NCBI GenBank assembly: GCA_028293285.1
Contig: JAQGPC010000199.1
Coordinates: 1-33,499 of the forward strand
Direction: 5' to 3'
Length of the DNA: 33,499 nt
Source: Pedosphaera sp.
GTDB taxonomy: Bacteria; Verrucomicrobiota; Verrucomicrobiia; Limisphaerales; Pedosphaeraceae
Position 1 is the stretch's first letter, and each line of letters starts with the position of its first letter. The position numbers were made by a program, and so were the translations under genes. The notes below the pieces were generated by a model. The model searched no databases and was not told the origin of the DNA. It was given only the letters and a program-made list of their open reading frames with translations. Shown piece after piece: positions 24,501 through 32,295 of the stretch.

Positions 24501-24713
24501 GTTCCACTCTGGCTGGCATCGGGCTCAGGAGGGGTGGCGCGTAAAACATTGGGAACCGTGGTCATCGGCGGCATGCTCAGCGCAACTCTGCTGGGAATTT
24601 TCATCATACCAGTTTCCTTCTACGTGGTCGAACGACTCATGCAACGCTTCAGCAAACGTCGTGAGGGAAATCCGCCGCGCGAAGGCGGAACGCACGAACC
24701 CAAATCACCATGA
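21546..24713 (+). CDS. RND multidrug efflux pump, HAE1 (AcrB-like) family
   Basis: The protein is 1055 residues, full family length, with an AAGGG ribosome binding site. The N-terminus [20 protein letters not shown] is classic. The proton-relay residues are present: Asp408/Asp409 in [16 protein letters not shown] and Lys940 in [15 protein letters not shown]. Two blocks of membrane helices (start and about 345-560; about 560 and 895-1045) flank the large periplasmic porter/docking loops, as in AcrB. It exports hydrophobic compounds in exchange for protons as a trimer in the inner membrane. Substrate range cannot be predicted; the HAE1 signature argues against a metal-efflux (CusA) role. The stop overlaps the next gene's start by four bases (ATGA), indicating coupled translation. 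Confidence 0.96.
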   Translation: MYRFFINRPIVAIVIAIVMVIVGAVSMLQLPISQFPNIVPPEIRIQATYLGADASTLEQSVATPIEQQMSGVDNMNYMYSINANNGVMRLVVNFDIKTDPNIDQVLTQIRESQAEAQLPLDVRNFGVTLLKSPTTPLMLISLFSPNGTHDEIFLANYAYINMVDQLTRVKGVSNIQVFGAGQYAMRFWVKPDQLAKLNITVNEIINAVNNQNTVNPAGQIGGPPTPKGQEFTYAVSAQGRLQTEREFGEIILRANSDGSLVRLKDVARIELGAQVYSLSGRLNGRPAAILAVYQLPGSNALDAANGVKKLMAELKQRFPADLDFAVSLDTTQAVSEGMREIVKTLWEALLLVVIVVFIFLQGWRATLIPLLAVPVSLIGTFMLFPIVGFSINTLSLFGLVLAIGLVVDDAIVVVEAVERHIEEGLAPKAAALKAMEEVSGPVTAIAIILAAVFIPTIFISGITGQLYQQFAVTIAISVILSAFNALTLSPALAAMLLRPKKKSRGPLQRFYDWFNRVFTRTTHGYVRLSGFLIHKVVLSLLLLLGVTIIAFSLGKKLPTSFLPEEDQGYIYLNVQLPLAASLERTDEVCKQVENILKNAPGVKYYTTVMGFSLLSGVQSTYNAFFFVTLKPWGERTKPEEQYAAINAHLNHALSTIPAATAFAFPPPAIPGVGSSGGFTFILEDRSGQDLAFLTRNLNTFMEAARKRPELSSLTTTHLPNVPQVFMNVDRDKALKQGVNLNEVYKTMQAFMGGYFINYFNRFGRQWQVYIEAEGEYRTQAENVGLFYVRNSQNQSVPLSALTKIESRIGPEFIMRYNAYRAAQINGNAAPGYSSSQATKALEEVFAQTMPREMGFDYLGISFQEQKAAQGVKPSVVFALSIVFVFLILAALYESWSLPFSVLLTTPVAVFGAFAALLARRFENNVYVQIGLIMLIGLAAKNAILIVEFAKTEYEHGKSLTDAALTGARIRFRPILMTSFAFVLGCVPLWLASGSGGVARKTLGTVVIGGMLSATLLGIFIIPVSFYVVERLMQRFSKRREGNPPREGGTHEPKSP

Positions 24714-26197
24714 ACAACCAGGCACAGAAGCCTAATGATTGCCTGGCCCCGTCGCAGACGCGGTCAAGCATTCGCGTCATCCCATGCTTCTTATTGGTGG
24801 CGATCCTCACCTGGACGGTGATTCTGGTCGGATGTGCGGTCGGGCCGAATTATAAACGACCAACCGTTAACTCCCCCAAGAATTTCCGCAGCGCTGCTGG
24901 TCCGCCAACCACCAACTCCTTCGGCGATCTGCCATGGTGGGAGATTTTTCAGGATGATACCCTCCAAAACCTGATCAAGGTTGCTCTCACGAATAACTAC
25001 AACATTCGCGTGGCAGCATCTCGGGTGGAACAAGCCCGCGCCATTTATGCGGAGAACCGCGCCTCTTTATTTCCACAACTTGGATATCAGCTAGGTGTCA
25101 GTCGAGGCAAGAATGCCCTTTTCACCACTCCTTTCTTCAATAACGGCGAAGTGACCAGCTTCTACAATGGCGCGGGAAATGTTTCCTGGGAAATCGATCT
25201 CTGGGGACGCATCCGCCGCCTCAACGAAGCGGCACAAGCTCAATACTTCGCCAGCAACGAAGCACGCCGCGATGTCATGATCACCCTCATCAGTAATCTC
25301 GCCCAGGCTTACCTTCAGTTGTTGGCGCTCGACCGGGAACTCGAAATCACCCGGCAAAACACTGCTGCCTTCAGCGACAGTTTAAAAATCTTCAATGCAC
25401 GTCTTGAGCAGGGAGTCGCCTCCAAACTGGAAACTTCCCGCGCCGCGGCCGCATTGGCTTCCACCGCCGCAAGCATTCCCGATCTGGAACGCCAGATTGT
25501 CATCCAGGAAAATCAAATAAACGTCCTGCTGGGACTCAATCCTGGTCCTGTCTTCCGAAATAAAAAACTGCTTCAGCTCACTCTTCCTCCCGATGTTCCA
25601 GCGGGTTTGCCTTCTTCGCTATTGCAGCGTCGGCCTGACATCCGCCAGGCCGATCAGGTGTTTCGCTCTGCCAACGCGCAAATTGGTGTGGCTGTGGCCG
25701 GTTTTTTTCCGGTTCTCGACCTGACCGCCTTGTTAGGCGCCGTGAGTCCCGAACTCTCCGCAATCACCTCTGGCAAGTCAGGTCTTTGGAGTGTGGCGGG
25801 CAGCCTCACCGGCCCGGTTTTTCAAGGCGGACGTCTGGTTGGCCAATACCGCGCAGCGCAGGCAGTCCGCGAAGAGGCGCGACTGCGCTATCAGCAGACA
25901 GCACTCATTGCTTTTCAGGAAGTCTCCAACGCCTTGATCTCGAGACAAAAGTTCCAGGAGATTCGAGTCCAACAAGCCCTCTCGGTCAGCGCTTATGAAG
26001 AAGCGGTCCGAGTCTCAACTCAGCGTTACCTCGCAGGCAAAGCCGGTTACTTCGAACTCCTCGAAGCCCAACAACAACTCTTCCCCGCTCAGATTTCCCT
26101 GATCCAAACTCAGCTCAATCAGTTCCTCGCCGTGGTCCAACTCTACCGCGCGCTCGGCGGCGGCTGGCAGCAGGAATTAAATTCCCATAAGCGATAA
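24710..26197 (+). CDS. Outer membrane efflux channel lipoprotein (OprM/NodT family)
   Basis: The protein is 495 residues with the lipobox LVGC (Cys42) followed by AVGPNYKRP, the standard N-terminus of NodT-family channels. The two repeated outer-membrane-efflux-protein halves are visible: [20 protein letters not shown] near the start, [20 protein letters not shown], and in the second half ARLRYQQ-type helices and [20 protein letters not shown]. It forms the trimeric TolC-like tunnel completing the pump. The start is fixed by the ATGA overlap with the RND gene; the longer N-terminus before the lipobox (41 residues) is slightly unusual but still signal-like. Last gene of the efflux operon. Confidence 0.94.
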   Translation: MNNQAQKPNDCLAPSQTRSSIRVIPCFLLVAILTWTVILVGCAVGPNYKRPTVNSPKNFRSAAGPPTTNSFGDLPWWEIFQDDTLQNLIKVALTNNYNIRVAASRVEQARAIYAENRASLFPQLGYQLGVSRGKNALFTTPFFNNGEVTSFYNGAGNVSWEIDLWGRIRRLNEAAQAQYFASNEARRDVMITLISNLAQAYLQLLALDRELEITRQNTAAFSDSLKIFNARLEQGVASKLETSRAAAALASTAASIPDLERQIVIQENQINVLLGLNPGPVFRNKKLLQLTLPPDVPAGLPSSLLQRRPDIRQADQVFRSANAQIGVAVAGFFPVLDLTALLGAVSPELSAITSGKSGLWSVAGSLTGPVFQGGRLVGQYRAAQAVREEARLRYQQTALIAFQEVSNALISRQKFQEIRVQQALSVSAYEEAVRVSTQRYLAGKAGYFELLEAQQQLFPAQISLIQTQLNQFLAVVQLYRALGGGWQQELNSHKR

Positions 26198-26211
26198 ACC
26201 AAATATCTTGC

Positions 26212-26226
26212 CAGGAAATTTTCCTG
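26212..26226. promoter_or_regulatory. Perfect palindrome just upstream of the riboswitch promoter
   Basis: CAGGAAA-T-TTTCCTG lies 8 bases before the -35 box at 26235 and 14 bases after the efflux operon stop. There is no T-run, so it is more likely a protein-binding site than a terminator. The short length leaves chance possible. Confidence 0.35.
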
Positions 26227-26234
26227 AATTCCCG

Positions 26235-26263
26235 TTGGTTTCCTAAAAAATGCGCGTTATAAA
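26235..26263 (+). promoter_or_regulatory. Sigma-70-type promoter for the cobalamin riboswitch transcript
   Basis: -35 TTGGTT and -10 TATAAA are separated by exactly 17 bases. The predicted transcript start near 26270 is about 40 bases before the riboswitch begins, so position and direction agree with the riboswitch. Confidence 0.6.
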
Positions 26264-26310
26264 AATTTCTCTTGGCATTTTTCCCAATTGGGTCTAACAA
26301 CAACACGCTC

Positions 26311-26492
26311 TTTGAAACCGATGGACTGTTCGTCCATCTTATCACAGTCAAATGTCAGGGAACCCCGTGAAAATCGGGGACGGTTACGCCACTGTAACGG
26401 GTTACGAACTCCCACGGCCACTGGTCAAACGACCGGGAAGGCGGGAGCAAGGTTAAGCCCGAAGTCAGGATATCGATTTGCCTGTGCTCGTC
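26311..26492 (+). ncRNA. Cobalamin riboswitch
   Basis: The conserved core of the B12 element is readable: TCAGGGAACCCCGTGAAAAT (AGGGAA and GTGAAAATC), then CGGGGACGGTTACGCCACTG (the GACGG...CGCCACTGTAAC B12-box region) and finally AAGCCCGAAGTCAGGATATC leading into GATTTGCC. A small hairpin GATGGAC-TGTTC-GTCCATC precedes the core. The usual GGTGCC at the start is not obvious, so the 5' limit is approximate. It binds adenosyl- or other cobalamins and normally lowers expression when ligand is abundant. The gene it controls is the PEP-CTERM protein at 26729/26714, with a candidate terminator at 26581-26620 as the switch. Confidence 0.9.
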
Positions 26493-26545
26493 CTGGTTCC
26501 GCTTTTGCGGGATCAACTTCTCCGTCAAGAGAAGGATGAGGCCAG

Positions 26546-26568
26546 CCTGTTGATCTGTTTTCAACAGG
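26546..26568 (+). other. Hairpin between riboswitch and terminator
   Basis: CCTGTTGA and TCAACAGG form a perfect 8-bp stem around TCTGTTT. A smaller CTTCTC/GAGAAG hairpin precedes it (about 26517-26534). These may be parts of the expression platform. Confidence 0.45.
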
Positions 26569-26580
26569 ATTCGCTGAATG

Positions 26581-26620
26581 CCTTCATTCCCCGTCTTGCG
26601 GAGTCTGGAGGTTTTTTATT
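26581..26620 (+). terminator. Candidate riboswitch-controlled terminator
   Basis: CCTTCATTCCCC and GGAGTCTGGAGG (26581-26592 with 26600-26611) pair with a few mismatches and one G-U, followed directly by TTTTTTATT. It lies between the B12 element and the PEP-CTERM gene, where a transcription-attenuation platform would be expected. The mismatches keep confidence moderate. Confidence 0.5.
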
Positions 26621-26713
26621 TATAGCGGTCTGTAACCGCCGTAAAAAAACTAAATCTTCCGTCTCCGCGCTGGTCTCTCAATCACAACCCTTCCGCATTC
26701 ATTTCGCGGAAAA

Positions 26714-27523
26714 TTGAAAGATCAGCGTATGACAAAATTCCGTTTATTGGCCCTGGCCCTGGCCAGCATCTCTCTCGTTTCCACCGGCAACGCCACCAAC
26801 TTTGCCGATGCCGTTATCAGTTATAATTCCGGCGCTGGCTTTGCCAGCGGCTTCACCACCGCCTCGGTGACCCTGGGTTCTCCCACCGCGACAGCCAATC
26901 CCTTCAGTCCGGCCTTCCGTAATACCCAACTTGTTTCGATGGGCGCGGGCGGTTCGCTCACGCTCCAATTCAACACGCCGATTCAGAATGATTCCTCCCA
27001 TCCTTTCGGGCTCGATTTCACGATTTTCGGCAATGCCGGTTTCGTCGTCACCAATGGGAATTTCTCCGGCGGCGGCATCACTGATGGTTCCCTGCTTGGC
27101 AATAACACTGGCCAAACTCGAATCTCCGTCAGCCGGGATAATATTACTTATTACCAACTCAACCCGTCTTTTGCTCCCATTGCCGATAGCCTGTTTCCCA
27201 CGGATGGCATCGGCGATTTCAGCCTGCCCATAAACCCCGCGCTGCACCAAGCGGATTTCGCCGGCCAGGGACTCACTGGCATTCGCTCACTCTACAATGG
27301 TTCTGCAGGCGGCAGCAGTTTCGATATTTCCTGGGCGCAGGATGACTTGGGCCAATACATTTCCCTGGCTGACATCAGCTATATCCGCATCGATGTCCTC
27401 AGCGGAAAATCCGAAATCGATGCCATCTCCGTCGTGCCGGAACCTTCCACTTGGGCCATCACTGCAATTGGCGCCGTCATTCTGATTTATCGGTCACGGC
27501 GCGACCGTTCATTAATTTCCTAA
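26714..27523 (+). CDS. PEP-CTERM surface-sorted protein under cobalamin riboswitch control
   Basis: The protein is 269 residues; ATG 26729 (MTKFRLLALALASISLVSTG) is an equally good start, with the signal peptide beginning there. The body (ATNFADAVISYNSGAGFASG, GSLTLQFNTPIQNDSSHPFG, LDFTIFGNAGF, RISVSRDNITYY, GGSSFDISWA, YIRIDV...EIDAISVV) is a beta-sandwich-like surface domain. It ends with VPEPSTW at about 241-247, a membrane helix and the Arg-rich tail RSRRDRS, the standard PEP-CTERM sorting signal cleaved by exosortase. No known B12-binding motif can be read. Because a cobalamin riboswitch precedes it, a role in cobalamin capture or uptake at the surface is a reasonable hypothesis. Followed 33 bases later by another secreted protein. 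Confidence 0.86.
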   Translation: MKDQRMTKFRLLALALASISLVSTGNATNFADAVISYNSGAGFASGFTTASVTLGSPTATANPFSPAFRNTQLVSMGAGGSLTLQFNTPIQNDSSHPFGLDFTIFGNAGFVVTNGNFSGGGITDGSLLGNNTGQTRISVSRDNITYYQLNPSFAPIADSLFPTDGIGDFSLPINPALHQADFAGQGLTGIRSLYNGSAGGSSFDISWAQDDLGQYISLADISYIRIDVLSGKSEIDAISVVPEPSTWAITAIGAVILIYRSRRDRSLIS

Positions 27524-27556
27524 AACCTTTAACCATCATTCTCCACCTATTTAACT

Positions 27557-28552
27557 ATGAACTATAAAATAATAATTCTCTCACTGCTCGCTTCCACCTC
27601 ATTGGCTAATGCGACCAATTTCAGCGAAGACTTTGCCGCCGATCCCGCTACGCACGGCTGGCAAATTTTTGGCGACACCAGCCTGTTCCATTGGAACACC
27701 GCAAATCATAACGTGGAAGTCACCTGGGACTCTTCCAAACCCAACAGCTATTTCCACCATCCCTTGGGCGCAGCTCTTTCGAAATCTGATGATTTCAGCT
27801 TCGCATTTGATTTACGCATGGCTGACATCACGGCGGGCACGGCCACCAACAAACCGTATACCTTCCAAATTGCAGTCGGCCTTATCAATCTCGCGAGCGC
27901 ATCGAATCCAACCTTTGCTCGCGGTGCCGGCATCAATCCGGCTACCGGCCCGGTAAATCTCGTGGAGTTCAATTATTTCCCTGATGATCCGGTGTTTCAC
28001 TTTGGCACCACGATTTCCACCACCATGATTTCGAACACCAATCAATTCAGTGATGGCGGGTTCAGCTTTCCCTTTGAGCTTACGCTGAATGATCTATTTC
28101 ACGTTGAAATGACTTACACCGCATCGAGCCGCGCTCTCGTCACTACCATGACCAAAAACGGCCAACCTTTCGGCCCCATTAGCGACACCACGCTCGGCAC
28201 TAACTTCACCGATTTCAGTGTCGATCAGCTTGCCGTCAGCAGCTACAGTGACAATGGGCAGGACCCCGACTTCGGCGGTTCCATTCTTGCCCATGGGGTT
28301 ATGGACAATTTCACCATCACCTACCAAATTCCACCGATAAAAAATCTGACCGGCGGACTTGTCAGCAACAACTGGCAAATGAAATTCAACAGCCTCACCA
28401 ACTGGCTTTACACCCTGGAAAAAACCACCGACTTTCAAACGTGGTCCAACGCTTCACCAACCCTCGCCGGAACTGGCCCAAACATGGTGTTGCAGGACAC
28501 CAATGCCCTGACGAGCAAGAGTTTTTATCGCGTGCACGCCACGCAACCCTGA
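27557..28552 (+). CDS. Secreted jelly-roll-like protein with shared C-terminal module
   Basis: The protein is 331 residues with the signal peptide IIILSLLASTSLANA. The body starts NFSEDFAADPATHGWQIFGD and contains FSFAFDLRMADI, typical of LamG/concanavalin-like beta-sandwich proteins; no catalytic residues are recognisable. The last about 60 residues (LTNWLYTLEKTTDFQTWSNA to FYRVHATQP) are the module also found at the ends of the proteins at 7554-9308 and 15857-18874. Because it follows the PEP-CTERM gene by 33 bases with no terminator between, it is probably on the same riboswitch-controlled transcript. The signal peptide and ATNF start resemble those of the PEP-CTERM neighbour. Specific function unknown. 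Confidence 0.78.
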   Translation: MNYKIIILSLLASTSLANATNFSEDFAADPATHGWQIFGDTSLFHWNTANHNVEVTWDSSKPNSYFHHPLGAALSKSDDFSFAFDLRMADITAGTATNKPYTFQIAVGLINLASASNPTFARGAGINPATGPVNLVEFNYFPDDPVFHFGTTISTTMISNTNQFSDGGFSFPFELTLNDLFHVEMTYTASSRALVTTMTKNGQPFGPISDTTLGTNFTDFSVDQLAVSSYSDNGQDPDFGGSILAHGVMDNFTITYQIPPIKNLTGGLVSNNWQMKFNSLTNWLYTLEKTTDFQTWSNASPTLAGTGPNMVLQDTNALTSKSFYRVHATQP

Positions 28553-28558
28553 TTGCAT

Positions 28559-28566
28559 GGTATAAT
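28559..28566 (+). promoter_or_regulatory. Extended -10 promoter candidate
   Basis: TGGTATAAT is a perfect extended -10 element just after the previous stop. No matching -35 is visible at the usual spacing. It would drive the pseudopilin-like gene through the inverted repeat that follows. Confidence 0.35.
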
Positions 28567-28584
28567 CTTGGAATCCAAACATGA

Positions 28585-28653
28585 CCGGGCGAGTGCAAAT
28601 AGTAAGCGAAAAGCGTTCCCAACGCACGCCAACTCTTTTGCATACTCGCCCGG
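28585..28653. repeat. Inverted repeat between secreted-protein and pseudopilin genes
   Basis: CCGGGCGAGTGCAAA (28585-28599) is matched in reverse by TTTGCATACTCGCCCGG (28637-28653), with a two-base insertion. An inner GCGTT-CCC-AACGC hairpin lies in the loop. It may be a small palindromic repeat element; no T-run makes it a poor terminator. Confidence 0.55.
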
Positions 28654-28738
28654 CTTGGTGGCTTCGACCCCGAATTATATTCTTTCACGTAAATGTCATA
28701 ATAGACCGTCGGACGTCGCCAGAAGAGTCGGCTGGCTT

Positions 28739-28777
28739 CCCTCTCCGCCTTGGGGGTAGAAGGATTAAGGGTGAGGT
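28739..28777. repeat. GC-rich palindromic dispersed repeat, copy 2 (degenerate)
   Basis: This is a diverged copy of the element at 7465-7502. It ends at the likely GTG start of the pseudopilin-like gene, so the repeat overlaps that gene's 5' boundary. Confidence 0.5.
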
Positions 28778-29582
28778 GGCCTCGCCAATCTCCGCCCGCA
28801 ACTGCCAAATAAACGACATTCTTTTTGATCATTCTTCCAAAAGCGCAGGTTTTCAGTCTTTCCCTCAACCATTAGCCGCTTTCACCCTCATCGAACTCCT
28901 AGTCGTCATCGCCATCATTGCCATACTCGCAGCACTTCTCCTCCCGGCATTGAGCAAAAGTAAGGAATCCGCCCGCCGCATCCAGTGCACCGGCAACCTG
29001 CACCAGTTCAGCCTCGCCGCACAAATGTATTTGGATGATAACATTGGCTACTATTTTCCCTATGGCGGCACCACTACCACCAACGGTGGAAATATTTTTT
29101 GGTTTGGCTGGCTGCAAACTGGCGCTGAAGGCCAGCGTGCCTTTGATGCCACGCAAGGCGCTCTCTATCCTTACCTCCAAGGGCGCGGCATCGAGATTTG
29201 CCCATCCCTTAATTACTCCTCCTCGCAATTCAAACTCAAAGCGACTGGCGCAGCTTACGGTTATGGCTACAACATTTATCTTTCCGCGGTAAACGTCTCC
29301 AAAGTTCCTCGCACGAGTGAAACCACGCTTCTGGCCGACTCCGCCCAGGTAAATATTTTCCAAGCTCCGGCCTCCCCGAGCAATCCCCTGCTGGAAGAAA
29401 TTTTTTTGTTAAGAACCAATCGTCCCGAAGCCACCGCGCACTTCCGCCATCAGCAAACCGCCAACGTCCTTTTCTGTGATGGCCATATCGCCCGTGAAAA
29501 ACCTGAGCCAGGTTCCATCGATAAATACATGCCCAGCGCCTACGTCGGCCGCCTTCGCCCGGAGATACTAGTTCTCCCTTAA
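28776..29582 (+). CDS. Type II pseudopilin-like protein with H-X9-DG motif
   Basis: The prepilin signature [20 protein letters not shown] is followed by [20 protein letters not shown], with cleavage expected after the Ala before Phe. The C-terminal half carries [14 protein letters not shown], i.e. His-X9-Asp-Gly, common in planctomycete and verrucomicrobial pseudopilin-like proteins. The start is uncertain. GTG 28776 gives 268 residues with a leader of about 35; an upstream ATG at 28581 would give 333, but its first 65 codons run through repeat DNA and read as nonsense. After prepilin-peptidase processing the protein is inner-membrane anchored and may join a type II secretion-like fibre. No secretion machinery genes are nearby, as is usual for these numerous dispersed proteins. 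Confidence 0.85.
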   Translation: MASPISARNCQINDILFDHSSKSAGFQSFPQPLAAFTLIELLVVIAIIAILAALLLPALSKSKESARRIQCTGNLHQFSLAAQMYLDDNIGYYFPYGGTTTTNGGNIFWFGWLQTGAEGQRAFDATQGALYPYLQGRGIEICPSLNYSSSQFKLKATGAAYGYGYNIYLSAVNVSKVPRTSETTLLADSAQVNIFQAPASPSNPLLEEIFLLRTNRPEATAHFRHQQTANVLFCDGHIAREKPEPGSIDKYMPSAYVGRLRPEILVLP

Positions 29583-29624
29583 CCCGCTTCCCCTCTCACA
29601 TACCCACACACCCACTTACACCGC

Positions 29625-31013
29625 TCACGCCCCGACTTGCTTCTTAATCGCCTCACAAATCTTAAGTGAATGCCGTTCCAACACCGCGCCATCTTTGCCT
29701 TCAATGAGCAACCGTGCTTTCGGCTCCGTCCCGGAATAGCGCAGCAAAACCCGGCCGCCACTCAGCTTCACTTCAGCCTCCGCCAAGGCCACGAGTTGCA
29801 ACACCCCATCGAGTTGTTCAAAAGGTTTCTTCTCCCGCACTTTTACATTCGTGACCAATTGCGGATACCGTGTCCAGCACTTGGCTAGTTTGGAAAGCGG
29901 CTGATCTTTCGCCTTCATAATGCGGAGAATTTGCAAGGCACAGACCAACCCATCTCCCGTCGTGCTATGGTCGCCAAAAATCATGTGACCGCTCTGCTCC
30001 CCGCCAAAATTATAACCGTGCCGCAACATCTCATCGATCACGTTTTTGTCTCCCACGGGTGTTTGAATGACCTTGCCACCGCGCCCCTGAATGGCAGCCA
30101 GTAGTCCCGCATTGCTCATCACAGTGGCGACCAAAGTTTTTTGTGCCAGCAATCCTTGCTCCAGCATATCCAGCCCCGCAATCGCCATGATGTCATCCCC
30201 ATCAATCAACGCGCCCGTTTCATCGCATAGCAACACCCGATCCGCATCGCCATCATGGGCAATGCCGAGCTGCGCCTGGTTTTCCCGTACTCGCTGGCAC
30301 ATCTGCTCCGGGTGCATCGAGCCGCATTCTTTATTGATATTCGTGCCGTCCGGCTGGTTTCCGTAAACCACTACCTCCGCGCCCAGTTCCCGCAGCACGC
30401 ACGGCGTGGATTTGTAAGCCGCGCCATGCGCGCAATCCACCACAATTTTCATTCCTTCCAACGTCATGCCTCTTGGAAAGGAAGCCTTGGCATATTCAAT
30501 ATAACGACCTAACGCATCATCAATACGAACCGCCTTGCCAATATGACTCGCCGTCGGGCGAAGGCTTGCCACATCTGCGCCAAAGACGAGACTTTCAATC
30601 TGGTTCTCGACCTTGTCGTCCAGCTTGTAACCATCCGCACGGAAAAATTTAATGCCGTTATCATCATACGGATTGTGCGAGGCTGTGATGACAATGCCCG
30701 CATCAGCGCGCAAGCTCCGCGTCACATAAGCCACCCCCGGCGTTGGCAGCGGCCCGATGAACAACACATCAACGCCCATGGACAAAATGCCCGCGGAAAT
30801 TGCATTTTCCAGCATGTAACCCGAGAGTCGCGTGTCCTTGCCCACCACAATCTTGTGCTTGCCCCGTCCGCGCGACTGCGTTTCGAGGTTTTTAAATACG
30901 TGACCCGCCGCCCGGCCTAATTTCAAGGCTGTCTCCGCCGTCACCGGCTCAACGTTGGCTGTGCCGCGAACTCCATCCGTGCCGAAAATTTTCGTGGGAA
31001 CTGTCGTTTGCAT
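29625..31013 (-). CDS. glmM: Phosphoglucosamine mutase
   Basis: The protein is 462 residues and converts glucosamine-6-phosphate to glucosamine-1-phosphate on the way to UDP-GlcNAc for peptidoglycan. It opens FGTDGVRGTAN. The catalytic serine is Ser112 in ITASHNPYDDNG, the metal loop is DGDADR at 254-259, the sugar-binding loop GEQSGH at 338-343, and the phosphate-binding loop RYSGTEPKAR at 425-434. All four domains of the alpha-D-phosphohexomutase family are complete and at normal spacing. The gene is last in folP-cdaA-cdaR-glmM, 15 bases after cdaR. The grouping with cdaA is a recurring arrangement in which the CdaA/CdaR pair can influence GlmM. Ends 42 bases from the convergent pseudopilin gene. 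Confidence 0.97.
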   Translation of the reverse strand: MQTTVPTKIFGTDGVRGTANVEPVTAETALKLGRAAGHVFKNLETQSRGRGKHKIVVGKDTRLSGYMLENAISAGILSMGVDVLFIGPLPTPGVAYVTRSLRADAGIVITASHNPYDDNGIKFFRADGYKLDDKVENQIESLVFGADVASLRPTASHIGKAVRIDDALGRYIEYAKASFPRGMTLEGMKIVVDCAHGAAYKSTPCVLRELGAEVVVYGNQPDGTNINKECGSMHPEQMCQRVRENQAQLGIAHDGDADRVLLCDETGALIDGDDIMAIAGLDMLEQGLLAQKTLVATVMSNAGLLAAIQGRGGKVIQTPVGDKNVIDEMLRHGYNFGGEQSGHMIFGDHSTTGDGLVCALQILRIMKAKDQPLSKLAKCWTRYPQLVTNVKVREKKPFEQLDGVLQLVALAEAEVKLSGGRVLLRYSGTEPKARLLIEGKDGAVLERHSLKICEAIKKQVGA

Positions 31014-31028
31014 AATTAATTTCCTGAA

Positions 31029-31451
31029 TTATTTGGGAGCGGTGATCCGTTCCACCGTTGCATAAATGGGAAACTGACTGTCGAGTTTTAAATCCTTCGG
31101 GATTTGGATCTGGATGTCTTTCCGAAATTCCCTTTCTGCTGGAGCGTCGGTTACGTCCACCACCGCCTGGATTTGTTTCGGCTGCAGTTTCTCCAATACA
31201 TCCGCATTTCCTATAACATTCACGGTTACTGTCAATGGCTTCACTTGAAAGCGATCGGCATTTGACGCCGCCGTCATCAAGGTGATCGGTATGCCGACAA
31301 ATTTCCGCGTGTTCGTGGTCACCACGGGTGATTGCTGCAAGTTCTGGTCATTCAAGGACGCGGTTTTAATCGTAAAGTAAGTAAGAGCAGCCAGCAGCAG
31401 GGACAACACTTTCCACCACAAATTATTCAGGATGTAATCGCGCGCTGCCAT
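31029..31451 (-). CDS. cdaR: CdaR-like YbbR-domain regulator of diadenylate cyclase
   Basis: The protein is 140 residues: a short N-terminus, one membrane helix (WWKVLSLLLAALTYFTIKTA) and a single extracytoplasmic YbbR domain (FVGIPITLMTAA, FQVKPLTVTVNVIGNADVLE, then KQIQAVVDVTDAPA). CdaR proteins anchor outside the cytoplasmic membrane and modulate CdaA. Most Firmicute CdaR have three or four YbbR repeats, so this is a minimal one-domain form. It starts two bases after the cdaA stop, so the two are coupled. The assignment rests on domain pattern plus position between cdaA and glmM. Confidence 0.85.
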   Translation of the reverse strand: MAARDYILNNLWWKVLSLLLAALTYFTIKTASLNDQNLQQSPVVTTNTRKFVGIPITLMTAASNADRFQVKPLTVTVNVIGNADVLEKLQPKQIQAVVDVTDAPAEREFRKDIQIQIPKDLKLDSQFPIYATVERITAPK

Positions 31452-31453
31452 GC

Positions 31454-32293
31454 TTATTTAGATTCGGCTTTTTGGACTGCCGGGGATTCCGGAACATGGC
31501 GGTCGCCCTGCCATTTGCGAAACCATTCCACCAGGTTGCGTGACCGGCTCGGCTTCACAAATACCGAGGTGAGGAATGCCCGCAACTCCTCATGGGTAAC
31601 TCCCCGCACCAGTTGCCCTTTGTAGGCATAGGAAATAAGACCCGTTTCCTCGGACACCGCTACTACAATGGCGTCGGTTTCTTCGGTCAAACCAATCGCC
31701 GCGCGATGTCGCGTGCCGAGCGACTTGTTCAAGTCCTGCCGTTGCGTCAGCGGAAAAATGCACGCAGCATAAGCAATCCGGTCGCCCTTGATAATGGCCC
31801 CGCCATCATGGATGGCGTTGTTGGGAAAGAAAATCGTCTCCAGCATCTCCGGCGTCGCTTCGCAATCCACCACGATTCCTGATTCCACCACTTCCTGCAA
31901 TTGGATCGATTGTTCCAGTGCAATGAGCGCGCCAATCTTCACCTCCGACAAACGTTCGACAGTTTGAATGATTACCTCGATATTTTCGCGCTGTTCCCGC
32001 GTCGTGTAAAAGAACGGCAAACTCCCCAACTCAGACAACATGCGCCGCAATTCCGGCTGGAAGATGACCAGGATCGCAAACGCTGAAAAAGCAAAGAACT
32101 TGCCGAGCAACCAGCTTACTACTTCCAATTTCAACGCCCAGGTTACGAGGGTAACGCCAAAGAGCAGGAGAAAACCGATTACGACCGGCCAACCCCGCGT
32201 GCCGCGCACGAACAGGAAGACATAATAGATCCCCACTGCCAGGAGCAGTATCTCCAGCACGGCGCGCCAACTATTTGCCAAAGTTAAATCCAT
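31454..32293 (-). CDS. cdaA: Diadenylate cyclase (c-di-AMP synthase)
   Basis: The protein is 279 residues with three N-terminal membrane helices (about 10-30, 35-55, 62-80) and a DAC domain. It makes c-di-AMP from two ATP at the membrane. Motifs are FQPELRRMLSELG after the helices, IHDGGAII at 161-168 and GTRHRAAIGLTEETDA at 193-208. In most CdaA proteins the first motif is DGA; here it is DGG (163-165), while the RHRAA motif is intact. The glycine may be a lineage form. The gene sits two bases after the folP stop and two before the cdaR start, a tight four-gene operon with glmM. Confidence 0.93.
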   Translation of the reverse strand: MDLTLANSWRAVLEILLLAVGIYYVFLFVRGTRGWPVVIGFLLLFGVTLVTWALKLEVVSWLLGKFFAFSAFAILVIFQPELRRMLSELGSLPFFYTTREQRENIEVIIQTVERLSEVKIGALIALEQSIQLQEVVESGIVVDCEATPEMLETIFFPNNAIHDGGAIIKGDRIAYAACIFPLTQRQDLNKSLGTRHRAAIGLTEETDAIVVAVSEETGLISYAYKGQLVRGVTHEELRAFLTSVFVKPSRSRNLVEWFRKWQGDRHVPESPAVQKAESK

Positions 32294-32295
32294 CG

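Noticed and set aside
26212-26226. Terminator for the efflux operon
   Set aside because: The palindrome has a one-base loop and no T-run, so it does not fit a rho-independent terminator.
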